Source: AEGEAN-183 sp964342745
GTDB taxonomy: Bacteria; Pseudomonadota; Gammaproteobacteria; Magnimaribacterales; Magnimaribacteraceae
Direction: 5' to 3'
Assembly: GCA_964342745.1 (NCBI GenBank)
Contig: CAYFFW010000006.1
Span: forward strand, 1 to 56,396
DNA length: 56,396 nt
The notes beneath the pieces were generated by a model. The model saw nothing but the letters and a program-made list of their open reading frames with translations. It ran no database searches and had not been told where the DNA came from. The position numbers and the translations under genes are program-made. Positions within the stretch are counted from its first letter, which is position 1. Each line of letters opens with the position of its first letter. Shown piece after piece: positions 33,017 to 42,462 of the stretch.

Positions 33017-33595
33017 ATGCTGACAATTAACTTCAGGAAAATAGATAAAGCAATTGTCAGTAGACTGATCTTTCTTCACATTCTTATTATTTCTCTATCA
33101 AATTATTTAGTACAGTTTGGAGGTGAATTCTTGGGCATAAAGTTTACTTGGGGGATGCTCGTTTTTCCTTTAATAATAGTTCTTACTGATTTAACTGTTA
33201 GGTTATTCAATCAAAATTTAGCAAGAATTGTAGTGATTTTAGCTTTTATTCCTGCTTTTTTTATAAGTTCTTGGTTGGCAGATTATTTGATAGGTATAGC
33301 TAGCGCTACAGCTTATCTTGTTGGTCAAATCATCGATATATTTTTTTTTCAAAGAATACGAAATAAGACTGATTTATGGTGGGTTGCCCCATCTTTATCC
33401 ACCTTAGTTGCTAATTCTATTGATACATACTTATTTTTTTGGGTTGCTTTCTCAAAAAGCTCAGACCCATTTATGGCTTCCAATTGGCTGGTTGTTGCTC
33501 ATACTGATTTAATATTCAAGATTATTATTTCAATTTTGATATTTTTACCAGTATATGGCCTGCTGTTAAATTATCTGCAAGATAAATTTAAATGA
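33017..33595 (+). CDS. yhhQ: Queuosine precursor transporter YhhQ
   Basis: The 192-residue membrane protein matches the YhhQ/VUT family, which imports 7-cyano- and 7-aminomethyl-7-deazaguanine for queuosine in tRNA. Family pieces are KFTWGMLVFPLIIVLTDLTVRLF (about 41-63), YLVGQIIDIFFFQRIR and WWVAPSLSTLVANSIDTYLFF (about 121-141). About six helices span its length. It starts 26 nt after tRNA-Val and could be transcribed with it. Confidence 0.93.
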   Translation: MLTINFRKIDKAIVSRLIFLHILIISLSNYLVQFGGEFLGIKFTWGMLVFPLIIVLTDLTVRLFNQNLARIVVILAFIPAFFISSWLADYLIGIASATAYLVGQIIDIFFFQRIRNKTDLWWVAPSLSTLVANSIDTYLFFWVAFSKSSDPFMASNWLVVAHTDLIFKIIISILIFLPVYGLLLNYLQDKFK

Positions 33596-33623
33596 ATAAA
33601 TTAAATTTTATTATTAAAAAAAG

Positions 33624-34307
33624 TTAATCTTTTTTTTGATTTAAAACTTTATAACTAGAGTTAAAAGAAAGGCTCCTTCTTTCACCTTTACCAACAAAAG
33701 GGTAAACAGTATGAAGTAGCCAAGAGGGGAATATGTATAAATGCCCTACTTTAGGCATAAATCTTCTAGAACCTACTGAAAGACTCTGTAACTCACTCCC
33801 AAAGCCCCGACTAATAAATTCAATTGCTCCATCAGGCCCTCCTTTTTTATTCTTTAAATTTCTAGAAATACTATTAGGTAATTTTAAATAAAGAACAGAA
33901 CTTACTTGGCAATTAGGAGATATGTCTTCTAAAGATTTAATTTCAGTATGATAGTGGACTGGGTTATATTCATTTTCCATTTGAGAAACTGTCCACATGG
34001 ACTCTATTGAAGCTTCTATTGCAAGGCTTTTATAGGACTTAGATTTGTCATTAAATCTAGAATCAATGTCTTTTAAGATGTTTTTAACATAAAGAGATAC
34101 TTCATCTTCTAGCCATTCCCAAATTTTACCTAAATCATTTTTTGTAAGAACTCTTTCATTTTCTATTTGCCCCGCCAAAGCATGTCCAAAATCTTTATTC
34201 GACTTTACACTTTTATCAGTTATCGATATAAGATCAGAAACAATTTTCTTTGGCATTACTACTTTACCAATTCTAGATCCAAGCACTAAAAGTTTTCTTG
34301 AGGGCAT
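33624..34307 (-). CDS. Putative Fe(II)/2-oxoglutarate oxygenase
   Basis: The 227-residue protein fits the 2OG-FeII_Oxy_5 family. Metal-ligand candidates are the His residues in PVHYHTEIKS (about 118-127) and the distal His in FPSWLLHTVYPF. The latter is followed by GERRSLSFNSSYKV, whose Arg would bind 2-oxoglutarate. The substrate is unknown. The gene stands alone on the minus strand between yhhQ and the VOC gene. Confidence 0.78.
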   Translation of the reverse strand: MPSRKLLVLGSRIGKVVMPKKIVSDLISITDKSVKSNKDFGHALAGQIENERVLTKNDLGKIWEWLEDEVSLYVKNILKDIDSRFNDKSKSYKSLAIEASIESMWTVSQMENEYNPVHYHTEIKSLEDISPNCQVSSVLYLKLPNSISRNLKNKKGGPDGAIEFISRGFGSELQSLSVGSRRFMPKVGHLYIFPSWLLHTVYPFVGKGERRSLSFNSSYKVLNQKKD

Positions 34308-34516
34308 ATTAAGTTAACTATTCATCTAATATTGAATCCATAATATCAAAAAATTTTAACTTCATTCCCTTGCTGAATAAATTAAGAATGTATCCAAACA
34401 ATTTTAAATAAATAAAATCTTCTAAAAATTAATTTAGTTCATGTTAAGGTAATCTAATTAATACTGTCTATGTTAGAGGCATTCATTATTTTCCAGTAAC
34501 TAAATAAGGAGAAGAA
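34308..34516. other. Longest intergenic gap; no gene or strong motif seen
   Basis: This AT-rich spacer of about 209 nt separates the divergent oxygenase and VOC genes. It must hold both promoters, but I see no confident -10/-35 pair, no hairpin and no small gene. An AAGGAG ribosome site lies just before the VOC start. Confidence 0.6.
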
Positions 34517-34897
34517 ATGGCAGGGAAGATAGCTAAATATATAACTGTAGGAACCAATGACCTTAATAAGGCTAAAGAATTCTATGACAAATTGTTTGAA
34601 CCTCTTTCTGCAAGAAGTTTTGCTCCAAATGAAAGAAGTTTCTTTTACACTTTGAAAGATGACGATACAGTTTTTGCTATTTTTATTCCTTACGATGGCA
34701 ATCCTGCAACTTCGGGAAACGGAAACATGACAGGCATAACCTTAGACACTACCGACGAAGTTGATGAAATGTATGCTAAAGCTATAGAATTGGGAGCTAC
34801 TGATGAAGGTGAACCTGGGCAGAGAGTGCCAACATTTTATGGGGCTTATGTCAGAGACCTAGATGGTAATAAGTTAGTTTTTTGTAAGATGGGGTAA
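34517..34897 (+). CDS. VOC (glyoxalase-fold) family protein
   Basis: The 126-residue protein has the paired beta-alpha-beta-beta-beta modules of the vicinal oxygen chelate superfamily. It opens with YITVGTNDLNKAKEFYDKLF and ends with PTFYGAYVRDLDGNKLVFCKMG. The C-terminal DLDGNKL motif is typical of glyoxalase/dioxygenase-like members. The metal-binding residues are incomplete by eye, and the reaction is unknown. An AAGGAG site 6 nt upstream supports the ATG. Confidence 0.85.
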   Translation: MAGKIAKYITVGTNDLNKAKEFYDKLFEPLSARSFAPNERSFFYTLKDDDTVFAIFIPYDGNPATSGNGNMTGITLDTTDEVDEMYAKAIELGATDEGEPGQRVPTFYGAYVRDLDGNKLVFCKMG

Positions 34898-34908
34898 AAG
34901 TAAACTTC

Positions 34909-35775
34909 TTACTTTTTTGCAGATACTAACCAAGTAGCGCTTGGAAAAACTAAGCCTTTTTCAGAAAAATAAGGAGAAAATGCCTCTTCAGCAGAGTTAA
35001 TAATTTTATTTTTTAATTCTTCAGGAGAATCTTTTAACATTTGAGTGACTACCGGGTTTATAGATATGTAGTCTTTTATCGCCTCCGAAAGGCTTCTCCC
35101 TGAAAACATAGTTACCTCTTCTTTATGTCCTTCAATCTCTATATCTTGAAAATTACTTTCTTCAAGAATTGAAATTACATAATCTGATTCCATAAAAGCA
35201 AAAGGGCCTGGACTTCTTGGAGGAGGGGAGGGTAGATCAAGGAATTTCTTTATCTCCTGAATAAATAATGATTGCCAGGGATTTAGAGAAGAGGACTGCC
35301 AACATACAAAAGATAGACTAGCTCCTAACCTTAAGCTTTTATTTATATTTTTAAAGGCAGCTACCGAGTCTTCAAAGAACATAACACCAAATCTAGAAAA
35401 AGCAGAGGAATAAATATCTTCACCAATGTCATCAGTCTGCACATCAACACAATTAAAGCTAACATTATTTAATGACTCTTTTATTGCTGACTCCTTAGCT
35501 CTTTTCAGCATAGGAACTGAAATATCTAGTCCAGTTACTTCTCCATTAGGTAAAATCTTTTTAGCTATGTCTAAAGTTGTATGCCCGCATCCGCAACCTA
35601 GATCCAAGACATTTTCTCCATCTTTAAGGTTAAGTTTGTTCATCGCAGCATGACCTAATGGATTTAACATAATATCCATAGCATTTTGTCTTTCTACCCA
35701 AACGTCACCACCTTTTCCTGACCAGAAGTCTTTTTGACCTTTATTTATTTCAGACATTATTTTTGAACTCCTCAA
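34909..35775 (-). CDS. Class I SAM-dependent methyltransferase
   Basis: The 288-residue protein has SAM motif I VLDLGCGCGHTTLDIA (about 56-71), an acidic residue closing the second strand (VTGLDIS) and the post-motif NVSFNCVDVQTDD (motif II region). It resembles UbiE/COQ5-like small-molecule methyltransferases. The opening QKDFWSGKGGDVWVERQ is typical of a marine bacterial subfamily. It is divergent from cbs across 71 nt, which hints at a link to methyl-group or SAM/homocysteine turnover, but the substrate is unknown. Confidence 0.88.
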   Translation of the reverse strand: MRSSKIMSEINKGQKDFWSGKGGDVWVERQNAMDIMLNPLGHAAMNKLNLKDGENVLDLGCGCGHTTLDIAKKILPNGEVTGLDISVPMLKRAKESAIKESLNNVSFNCVDVQTDDIGEDIYSSAFSRFGVMFFEDSVAAFKNINKSLRLGASLSFVCWQSSSLNPWQSLFIQEIKKFLDLPSPPPRSPGPFAFMESDYVISILEESNFQDIEIEGHKEEVTMFSGRSLSEAIKDYISINPVVTQMLKDSPEELKNKIINSAEEAFSPYFSEKGLVFPSATWLVSAKK

Positions 35776-35813
35776 ATTTTTTTTTTAGTTTTAAATATAA
35801 ATTGTAAAAACTC

Positions 35814-35819
35814 TATAAT
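35814..35819 (+). promoter_or_regulatory. -10 element upstream of cbs
   Basis: TATAAT at 35814-35819 lies 27 nt before the cbs ATG. The -35 region at the expected spacing (TTAAAT) is weak. I see no riboswitch-like structure in the 71-nt spacer. Confidence 0.5.
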
Positions 35820-35846
35820 AGTAACTTAATTTAATGGATTAAAAAT

Positions 35847-37226
35847 ATGAAATTAATACATAAATCTATTTTGGATATCATTGGAAGTACTCCCATGGTA
35901 AAGCTTAGCGCATTTGATACTGGACTTTGCGAACTCTATGTAAAGTTGGAGAATCATAATCCCGGGGGTTCCATTAAAGATAGGATAGGACTATCAATAA
36001 TTGAGGAAGCAGAAAAATCCGGGGTTTTAAAACCTGGAGGAACAATAATAGAAGCAACAGCAGGAAATACTGGAATTGGTTTAGCCTTAGTTGCTGCAAT
36101 TAAAGGGTATAAGTTAATTCTAGTTATCCCTGACAAGATGAGTAGAGAGAAGATTCTTCATCTTGAAGGATTGGGGGCTGAAGTAATAATTACTCGTTCT
36201 GATGTTCCTGAGGGGCATCCTGAGTATTATCAAGATGTAGCAAGAAAGTTAGCTATGGAGACTAAAGGATCTTTTTTTGCTGACCAATTCTCTAACCCCG
36301 CCAATCCATTAGCTCATAAAACTTCAACTGCTCCTGAAATTTGGGATCAAATGGAAGGTAATTTAGATGCTTTTGTTGCTGGCGTTGGGTCTGGTGGGAC
36401 AGTCACTGGATTAGCTGAATTCTTTAAAGAAAAGAATCCCAATGTGCAAATGGTTGTTGCAGATCCTGAGGGGTCAATAGTAGCTGATGCTGTAACTAAA
36501 GGAAATTTTAAATATGATGGAGGTTCTTGGCTCGTAGAAGGAGTAGGGGAGGACTTTATCCCAACTAATTTAAATTTGGATTTAATTGATGATGCTGTAA
36601 CAGTTTCAGACAAAGAAGCTTTCCAAGTTTTACAACAGCTTCTTAAGGAAGAGGGTATTTTAGCTGGTTCTTCGACAGGAACTTTAATATGCGGAGCTAT
36701 AAAGTGGTGCCAAAAACAAGATTCCCCAAAAAAGGTTGTTACTTTTGTTTGCGATACAGGAAATAAATATTTATCTAAGGCTTTCAGTAAATCATGGCTA
36801 AAGGACAATGAATTAATTGAAGATAAGCCAAAAGGCAATTTATCTGATCTTATAAGCAAAAGAGCAGATAAAGGAGAGATGATTAGTGTGAAGCCTGAAG
36901 ATACTCTTATGACGGCATATAACAGAATGAGAGCTTCTGATATTTCTCAACTCCCCGTTTTAGAACAAAATAAACTTGTAGGAATAGTTGATGAAGAAGA
37001 TCTTTTACTTAATGTTTATAAAGATGAGAGTCTTTTTTCTAAGCCTATAGATTCAATTATGGTTGTAGATTTAGAAACCATTGAAGTAAATTCAGATGAA
37101 AATTCACTTTATAAGATTTTATCTCAAGGTAAAGTGGCCATAGTATTTGATGAAGATAAATTTCTTGGTTTCATAACTAAGGTAGATTTAATTAATAGAT
37201 ATAAAAGTTTATTCAAGATAAGTTAA
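35847..37226 (+). CDS. cbs: Cystathionine beta-synthase with C-terminal CBS pair
   Basis: The 459-residue PLP enzyme condenses serine with homocysteine to cystathionine, the first step of reverse transsulfuration. The PLP lysine is Lys44 in NPGGSIKDR, the substrate loop is EATAGNTGIGLA (about 69-80), and the phosphate-binding GVGSGGTVTG follows at about 175-184. Two CBS motifs fill about 335-459 (TLMTAYNRMRASDISQLPVLE), a potential SAM-sensing module as in eukaryotic CBS. No heme-binding N-terminal extension exists. It is followed 4 nt later by the gamma-lyase/synthase gene. Confidence 0.92.
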   Translation: MKLIHKSILDIIGSTPMVKLSAFDTGLCELYVKLENHNPGGSIKDRIGLSIIEEAEKSGVLKPGGTIIEATAGNTGIGLALVAAIKGYKLILVIPDKMSREKILHLEGLGAEVIITRSDVPEGHPEYYQDVARKLAMETKGSFFADQFSNPANPLAHKTSTAPEIWDQMEGNLDAFVAGVGSGGTVTGLAEFFKEKNPNVQMVVADPEGSIVADAVTKGNFKYDGGSWLVEGVGEDFIPTNLNLDLIDDAVTVSDKEAFQVLQQLLKEEGILAGSSTGTLICGAIKWCQKQDSPKKVVTFVCDTGNKYLSKAFSKSWLKDNELIEDKPKGNLSDLISKRADKGEMISVKPEDTLMTAYNRMRASDISQLPVLEQNKLVGIVDEEDLLLNVYKDESLFSKPIDSIMVVDLETIEVNSDENSLYKILSQGKVAIVFDEDKFLGFITKVDLINRYKSLFKIS

Positions 37227-37230
37227 ATAA

Positions 37231-38403
37231 ATGAAAGATAAGAAAAACTCGCAAGGGTTTGCTACTAAGGCTATTCATTCAGGTCAAGAACCCGACCCTA
37301 CAACAGGAGCTGTTATAGGTCCTATCTATACTAGTTCAACTTATGTTCAGGAGAGCCCTGGTGTGCACAAGGGCTATGATTATTCTAGGACCATAAATCC
37401 TACGCGACAGTCGCTAGAGAAATGCATTTCTGATTTGGAAGAAGGTGGACATGGGTTTGCTTTTTCTTCTGGCATGTCTGCAACTGCTACTGTTCTTGAG
37501 TTATTAGATTCTGGTGATCATGTTATTAGCATGGATGATCTCTATGGGGGTACTTATAGATTGTTTGAGAATGTTAGAAAAAGATCTTCAGGATTAGAAT
37601 TTACTTATACCAATTTATCTTCATTAGATGGACTAGAGTCTTCCCTTCAATCAAATACCAAGATGATTTGGGTTGAATCTCCATCAAATCCATTACTTAA
37701 GATTGTGGACTTACGAAGAGTAAGTGAATTCGCAAGAAAAAATAATTTAATTACTGTTTGTGACAATACCTTCTGTTCTTCTTATGTTCAAAAACCTCTA
37801 AACCTAGGGTTTGATATTGTGCTTCACTCAGCTACCAAATATTTAAATGGCCATTCTGATGTTATAGGAGGGCTTGTTGTATGCTCTGAACAAAGAAAAG
37901 ACTTATCAGAAGAGCTAGCTTTTTTGTCTAATTCAATTGGATCAATTATGAGTCCTTTTGACTGCTTTTTAGTGTTACGAAGTCTTAAAACCTTAGCAGT
38001 ACGAATGGAAAAGCATTGTGAGAATGCTCAAGAAATAGCTAACTTTCTTGAAAGTCATGATGCTATAGATAAGATTTATTACCCAGGACTCTCTAGTCAC
38101 CTGAATCATGAAATAGCTAAACAACAAATGAATGGGTTTGGAGGTATGATTACTATTGTTTTAAAAGGTGGATTAAGAAGTGCAACAACATTTCTAGAAA
38201 GAACTAAAATTTTTGCTTTAGCTGAAAGTTTAGGTGGGGTAGAAAGCCTAATAGAACACCCAGCTATTATGACTCACGCTTCTGTACCAGAAGAAATAAG
38301 GAAAGAACTTGGTATAGAAGATGGTTTGGTCCGACTTTCTGTTGGTATTGAATCTATTGAAGATCTTTTAGAAGACCTTTCTGCAGCTCTTAATAACGTT
38401 TAG
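37231..38403 (+). CDS. Cystathionine gamma-lyase / gamma-synthase family PLP enzyme
   Basis: The 390-residue Cys/Met-metabolism PLP enzyme has its PLP lysine at Lys203 in HSATKYLNGH, the YDYSRTINPTRQSLEKC opening and the C-terminal GGVESLIEHPAIMTHAS. Located immediately after cbs, it most likely acts as cystathionine gamma-lyase (cystathionine to cysteine, 2-oxobutyrate and ammonia), completing reverse transsulfuration. Gamma-synthase activity cannot be excluded from sequence. The last 14 nt overlap the convergent pyrB. Confidence 0.9.
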   Translation: MKDKKNSQGFATKAIHSGQEPDPTTGAVIGPIYTSSTYVQESPGVHKGYDYSRTINPTRQSLEKCISDLEEGGHGFAFSSGMSATATVLELLDSGDHVISMDDLYGGTYRLFENVRKRSSGLEFTYTNLSSLDGLESSLQSNTKMIWVESPSNPLLKIVDLRRVSEFARKNNLITVCDNTFCSSYVQKPLNLGFDIVLHSATKYLNGHSDVIGGLVVCSEQRKDLSEELAFLSNSIGSIMSPFDCFLVLRSLKTLAVRMEKHCENAQEIANFLESHDAIDKIYYPGLSSHLNHEIAKQQMNGFGGMITIVLKGGLRSATTFLERTKIFALAESLGGVESLIEHPAIMTHASVPEEIRKELGIEDGLVRLSVGIESIEDLLEDLSAALNNV

Positions 38404-39403
38404 TTGATTGCCAATCTGCCTCTGTAGAAGTTTTGTGGATTTTATCTTCAACTCCTAGAATTAATGCGAATAGAGCCATTCTTATTACTACACCATTATC
38501 TGCTTGTCTAAATATTGCAAGATTTGGATTTTCGTATAGATCAGAATTAAGTTCATTAGATTCTTTTCTCGAATCTCTTGGAAGAGGGTGCATGATGACA
38601 GTGTTAGGCTCACAATTAGCTGTGTAAATCTTTTTATTTAAACTCAATAGTCCTTGGTATTTTTTTGCATCTGACTTATTTTTAAATCTCTCTTCTTGAA
38701 TTCTTGTCATGTAAATAATATCAACTTCTTTAATTCCTTCTTCAAGATTTTCAGATTGAGTTATGGCTAACCCTTGTTTAGACAGAAGATCTAAATAAGT
38801 TTTTGGTGGCTTTAGTTCTTCAGGTGAAATTAGATTAATAGTTATATTTTTATATAGACAAAGGGCTTTAATCAAAGAATGGACTGCCCTTCCATATTTT
38901 AAATCACCAACCAAAGCAATTCTTAAATTGTCCATTTCTTTATTTTGAGCTTCTAGCTCTTTTTTTATCGTATATAAGTCTAGAAGTGCTTGAGTGGGGT
39001 GTTCATTAGAACCATCACCACCATTTATAACTGGAACTCTACTTGCTTCGGAGAAAGATCTAACTGAATCCTCTTCTGGGTGGCGCATAACAATAATATC
39101 GCTATAACTACTTAATACCTGTGCAGTATCTACTAAGGACTCACCTTTGACTAAAGATGATGAACCTACTTCAGAGGTTTCTCTAACTGCCCCTCCTAAC
39201 ATATTGAAGGCTGCTCCAAAGCTTATCCTCGTCCTAGTGCTGGGTTCAAAAAACATATTACCTAAAATAGCACCTTCCAAAACTCTGGTGATCTTATTTC
39301 TTAAAGAGTAAGGCTCTAAATCTTCAGCTACCAAGAAAAGCTGGTCTATATCTGAGCGATCAAATTGATTTATCGAGAGGATGTGACTACCGTTAAAATC
39401 CAC
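38390..39403 (-). CDS. pyrB: Aspartate carbamoyltransferase catalytic subunit
   Basis: The 337-residue enzyme joins carbamoyl phosphate and aspartate in pyrimidine synthesis. The carbamoyl-phosphate motif FEPSTRTR is at 52-59, the GDGSNEHPTQALLDLYT motif at about 134-150, and MHPLPRDSRKESNELN near 272. The start is a GTG at 39403, which gives the expected SHILSINQF opening. No regulatory subunit pyrI or dihydroorotase homologue pyrC' is adjacent. The gene end overlaps that of the convergent PLP enzyme by 14 nt. Confidence 0.95.
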   Translation of the reverse strand: MDFNGSHILSINQFDRSDIDQLFLVAEDLEPYSLRNKITRVLEGAILGNMFFEPSTRTRISFGAAFNMLGGAVRETSEVGSSSLVKGESLVDTAQVLSSYSDIIVMRHPEEDSVRSFSEASRVPVINGGDGSNEHPTQALLDLYTIKKELEAQNKEMDNLRIALVGDLKYGRAVHSLIKALCLYKNITINLISPEELKPPKTYLDLLSKQGLAITQSENLEEGIKEVDIIYMTRIQEERFKNKSDAKKYQGLLSLNKKIYTANCEPNTVIMHPLPRDSRKESNELNSDLYENPNLAIFRQADNGVVIRMALFALILGVEDKIHKTSTEADWQSTKRY

Positions 39404-39438
39404 AAAAATTTTCAGTCTTCTTTTTTATTCTAACATCC

Positions 39439-41547
39439 TTAAGAAGATTTTTTGTAGGAGATAAATATAGGAGAAGACCAAGCTCTTTCTTGTATAAGTG
39501 AGAGACAATCATCCTTAGCATCAAAATTATCGCCACTAGCGTAACAAGGTCTAGTTTTTATGCACTCGCCTTTCTCATTTAATTCGCACCTCAGAGGGTC
39601 TCCTCCAACAGCTAAAGAAGGCTCTTGGATGGCTCTAACATAGTAAACAGTATCTATTTCTTCTGAACTAAGATCAGAATCTATAAACTCAAAACTACAA
39701 CCTTCTCCTTGATCTTCGCAGTTAAAAACTTTCCAAGGGTCATTTATGGCTTCATCCAAATTATCAATATCTTCTGTCACAATAATTTTAACCACTTCTA
39801 TTCTGTTTATTTTGTTTCTTTTATCAGAAGGGTTATAACACTCGTTTAAACATAGTCTTGAAACCTCATCTTTACTTAAGGAGTTATGAACATATTCAGG
39901 GCAACCTGGTTTTTGTTTAAAAGAACCAATAGCTTTAACTAAAAATTTAAGTTCAGATTTATCTGAAGAAACCTCGCTTCCCATTGGTATTTTTCCTAAT
40001 TTAGGATGTATCATGTCAAACCAAAGTAGGATTCTCTCCCCGGAAGTCGCATATACCTCTCTGTTGTAAAGGGAAGTAAATAATTCCTCTCTTCCTAATG
40101 ATTCAGCATGCACAGCTACAAGACCACCAGTCGAGTAAAAAGAAGCCCCTCTTTCAGGTGGAATTAACCACGTTAAATTATCTTTTGCTCCCCAAGAATC
40201 TCCCATAGCTTTCCTAGCAAATTCTTTATATCCAGCTCCTGCTCTAGCTTTATGGTTATCAGAAGATCCTATAAGACCTAATTTAAATCTTTCAATTGAA
40301 TCTCCTGAACTAACTTTAGAAGCTAAAGAGGATTGTGCACTCATTAGGGGTCGATAAGTGTAAGCAGGTAAGAATTCGTTCTTAAGTTGACCGCATTGTA
40401 ACCAATCTTCTGGTTTAGAATTCTTTATAATTCCAAATCTACTAATGTCTTTAATTCTGCTCACAAACTCATTTTTTACTTCATTGGCTTTTTCATCACA
40501 CAAGCTCTCTTTATTAAGTTCACATTGTTTTTTAACAATTTCTCCTGCTCTCCAGCAACAAGGTTCAAAATCTTCTGTAGGGTCGGGGCAAACCTTATTT
40601 CCATTTTTATCGGTAATGTAATGCCTGAAGTCTTTATAAATCTCTGAATTTCCATGACCCGAATAAACCTCAAACAGCCTTTGTTTATTTTCATCATGTT
40701 GATTTAATTCTAATTGAGATAAAAAACTTGAGTTAACAGGAGAATGAATTCCCCAAGCTGTCCCATGAGGTATAACTAATGCTTCTAAATTTAGTTCATC
40801 AATTCTATTAAATAATTCTTTAGGTGTAGCTGCTGCTTCTTTGCATTCCTTATAATTTAACTCTTCTTTACTAAGATCAGAACAAAAAGGGATTGAGTAT
40901 GTTTCTTTTCTATAAGCAAGGAAATCCATGTCTATTTTTTCAGGAGGGAAGTCTGCTAGAAGCAATATCGGGGGAGTTAATTTACTTTTTAAAATATAAT
41001 CCATACCTGTTAAACCAGCCCCTATAGGAACCGAAGGAATGTTTTCAAGATCTTTTAAGATTACATTCTTATGCCCAAAGTGTTCTTCTGGATTACCGGC
41101 TTCACCTGCCATTTGAGTCCACTCCCACCCAGCAAAAGCAATTAAATCCTTATGATTATCGGAAGAAACAGAATTACAAGATTTAGTAGCCTGAACAGTC
41201 TTATTCCACATATCTTTAGTTAGACCTTCAGCGTGATCTGTAATTGAAAAGAAATCTAAAGCAGAACAAAATCTGGCAAAGTTGCATGCATCTGAAGGGG
41301 GATGAACTCCTTCTCCTTGTAGCATTGGAAGGCTAAAGAAGAAGGCGTCTTGAGAGAAAGTAGTATGAACATGAAGGTCTCCAAAAAATATTTGTTTTCC
41401 AGTTTTTCCTTCTAGGTGGGCTATAGGTCTAGTTTCCGCAGATATTTGTCCATCTTCAGGAAGAGAACCTAGATATCCTCTTGCCATCAAGATGTATAGA
41501 AAAATTAATAAACAAAAAAAATAAAACCCATATTTTAAGAATTTCAT
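39439..41547 (-). CDS. DUF3604 family protein, exported/membrane-anchored
   Basis: The 702-residue protein starts with a signal/anchor helix (about 6-24) and then shows the DUF3604 core: IFFGDLHVHTTFSQDAFFF (about 54-72), FFSITDHAEGLT, AFAGWEWTQM, LVIPHGTAWG and LGLIGSSDNHKARAG. The DLHVHT and HG..G / D-H elements resemble the metal sites of PHP-type phosphoesterases. The natural substrate is unknown. Two or more Cys-rich segments suggest periplasmic disulfides. It lies 2 nt downstream of a PhyH gene on the same strand. Confidence 0.88.
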   Translation of the reverse strand: MKFLKYGFYFFCLLIFLYILMARGYLGSLPEDGQISAETRPIAHLEGKTGKQIFFGDLHVHTTFSQDAFFFSLPMLQGEGVHPPSDACNFARFCSALDFFSITDHAEGLTKDMWNKTVQATKSCNSVSSDNHKDLIAFAGWEWTQMAGEAGNPEEHFGHKNVILKDLENIPSVPIGAGLTGMDYILKSKLTPPILLLADFPPEKIDMDFLAYRKETYSIPFCSDLSKEELNYKECKEAAATPKELFNRIDELNLEALVIPHGTAWGIHSPVNSSFLSQLELNQHDENKQRLFEVYSGHGNSEIYKDFRHYITDKNGNKVCPDPTEDFEPCCWRAGEIVKKQCELNKESLCDEKANEVKNEFVSRIKDISRFGIIKNSKPEDWLQCGQLKNEFLPAYTYRPLMSAQSSLASKVSSGDSIERFKLGLIGSSDNHKARAGAGYKEFARKAMGDSWGAKDNLTWLIPPERGASFYSTGGLVAVHAESLGREELFTSLYNREVYATSGERILLWFDMIHPKLGKIPMGSEVSSDKSELKFLVKAIGSFKQKPGCPEYVHNSLSKDEVSRLCLNECYNPSDKRNKINRIEVVKIIVTEDIDNLDEAINDPWKVFNCEDQGEGCSFEFIDSDLSSEEIDTVYYVRAIQEPSLAVGGDPLRCELNEKGECIKTRPCYASGDNFDAKDDCLSLIQERAWSSPIFISYKKSS

Positions 41548-41549
41548 AA

Positions 41550-42431
41550 CTAAGCTAATCCCTTTCCTCTAACTGAAATCCATTCATTAGTTGGGCTATC
41601 TACTTCTCCAAATTTTGTACCAGTTTCTGCAAAATGATAAACCATGGCAGTCCTTCGAATATTTGAGTTGTTGTCATAAGATTTATGCATAAGAAAACTA
41701 TGAAACAAAAGGAGGTCTCCAGTTTGAAGCAGTAAAGGCATTTCATTTTTAAAATTATGATCTTTTATCTCTGTATATCCATAATTCGCTCCTGGCCTAT
41801 CATCTGGTAAATGTTCATGCAGAGGTTCCTGGTGTGATCCGGGTAACACAACAAGACATCCATTTTCTATGGTCGATGGGCTAGTTGCCAACCAAGCTCC
41901 AACTTGCGGTTCTCTATCAAAAGGAAAGTAAGAAGAGTCTTGATGCCAGGGTTGACCCCAGGCTCCTGGATTTTTAAAAATAAATTGGCTTAAGAAGCAG
42001 TCTATGTTTTTTCCTAGAATATCTTCTAGCAAGTTAAGCAAATCATTTCTTTTTACGAAATCATTAAATATTCCTTGATGATGGAGCCTGAAGACTTTTG
42101 ACATTTCATCCTCAATATCTTTAATTTCCTTAGATGGTTTCATTTCCCTAATCCCTATATGGCCATTATCAATGTAGGCATGGCTGAATTCTTTTGTATT
42201 CTTGACCATAGAACGAGTTATATTTATCACAGTTTCATTCATTTCATTACATAGATTCTCAGGGTAGAAATTAGGAATAAGGATGAAGCCATTATGGTTC
42301 CATGAATCCTTTTGCTCATCAGATAGAAAGTTGGTCTTTTTTAAAAACTTAGAAGACTTTCTTCCTTTTTGTACATTAATTATTTTAGTAAAGTCTTCTT
42401 TAGAAGAATTATCTTGATCTTTTCTGGACAT
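41550..42431 (-). CDS. Phytanoyl-CoA dioxygenase (PhyH) family protein
   Basis: The 293-residue Fe(II)/2-oxoglutarate oxygenase has the HxD pair His163 and Asp165 in PWHQDSSYFP. The distal ligand candidates are His244 or His249 in LLFHSFLMHKSYDNNS, followed by the 2OG-binding Arg in RRTAMVYHF. PhyH enzymes hydroxylate a carbon next to a carbonyl or similar in lipids and small molecules. It is the first gene of a pair with DUF3604, divergent from the SCP2 gene across a spacer with a perfect inverted repeat. Confidence 0.9.
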   Translation of the reverse strand: MSRKDQDNSSKEDFTKIINVQKGRKSSKFLKKTNFLSDEQKDSWNHNGFILIPNFYPENLCNEMNETVINITRSMVKNTKEFSHAYIDNGHIGIREMKPSKEIKDIEDEMSKVFRLHHQGIFNDFVKRNDLLNLLEDILGKNIDCFLSQFIFKNPGAWGQPWHQDSSYFPFDREPQVGAWLATSPSTIENGCLVVLPGSHQEPLHEHLPDDRPGANYGYTEIKDHNFKNEMPLLLQTGDLLLFHSFLMHKSYDNNSNIRRTAMVYHFAETGTKFGEVDSPTNEWISVRGKGLA

Positions 42432-42462
42432 TAATTAGTTCCGAATTAAATTTTAAATATTA

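Noticed and set aside
35776..35846. SAM or other riboswitch upstream of cbs
   Set aside because: The 71-nt spacer is too short and too AT-rich and shows no conserved stems.
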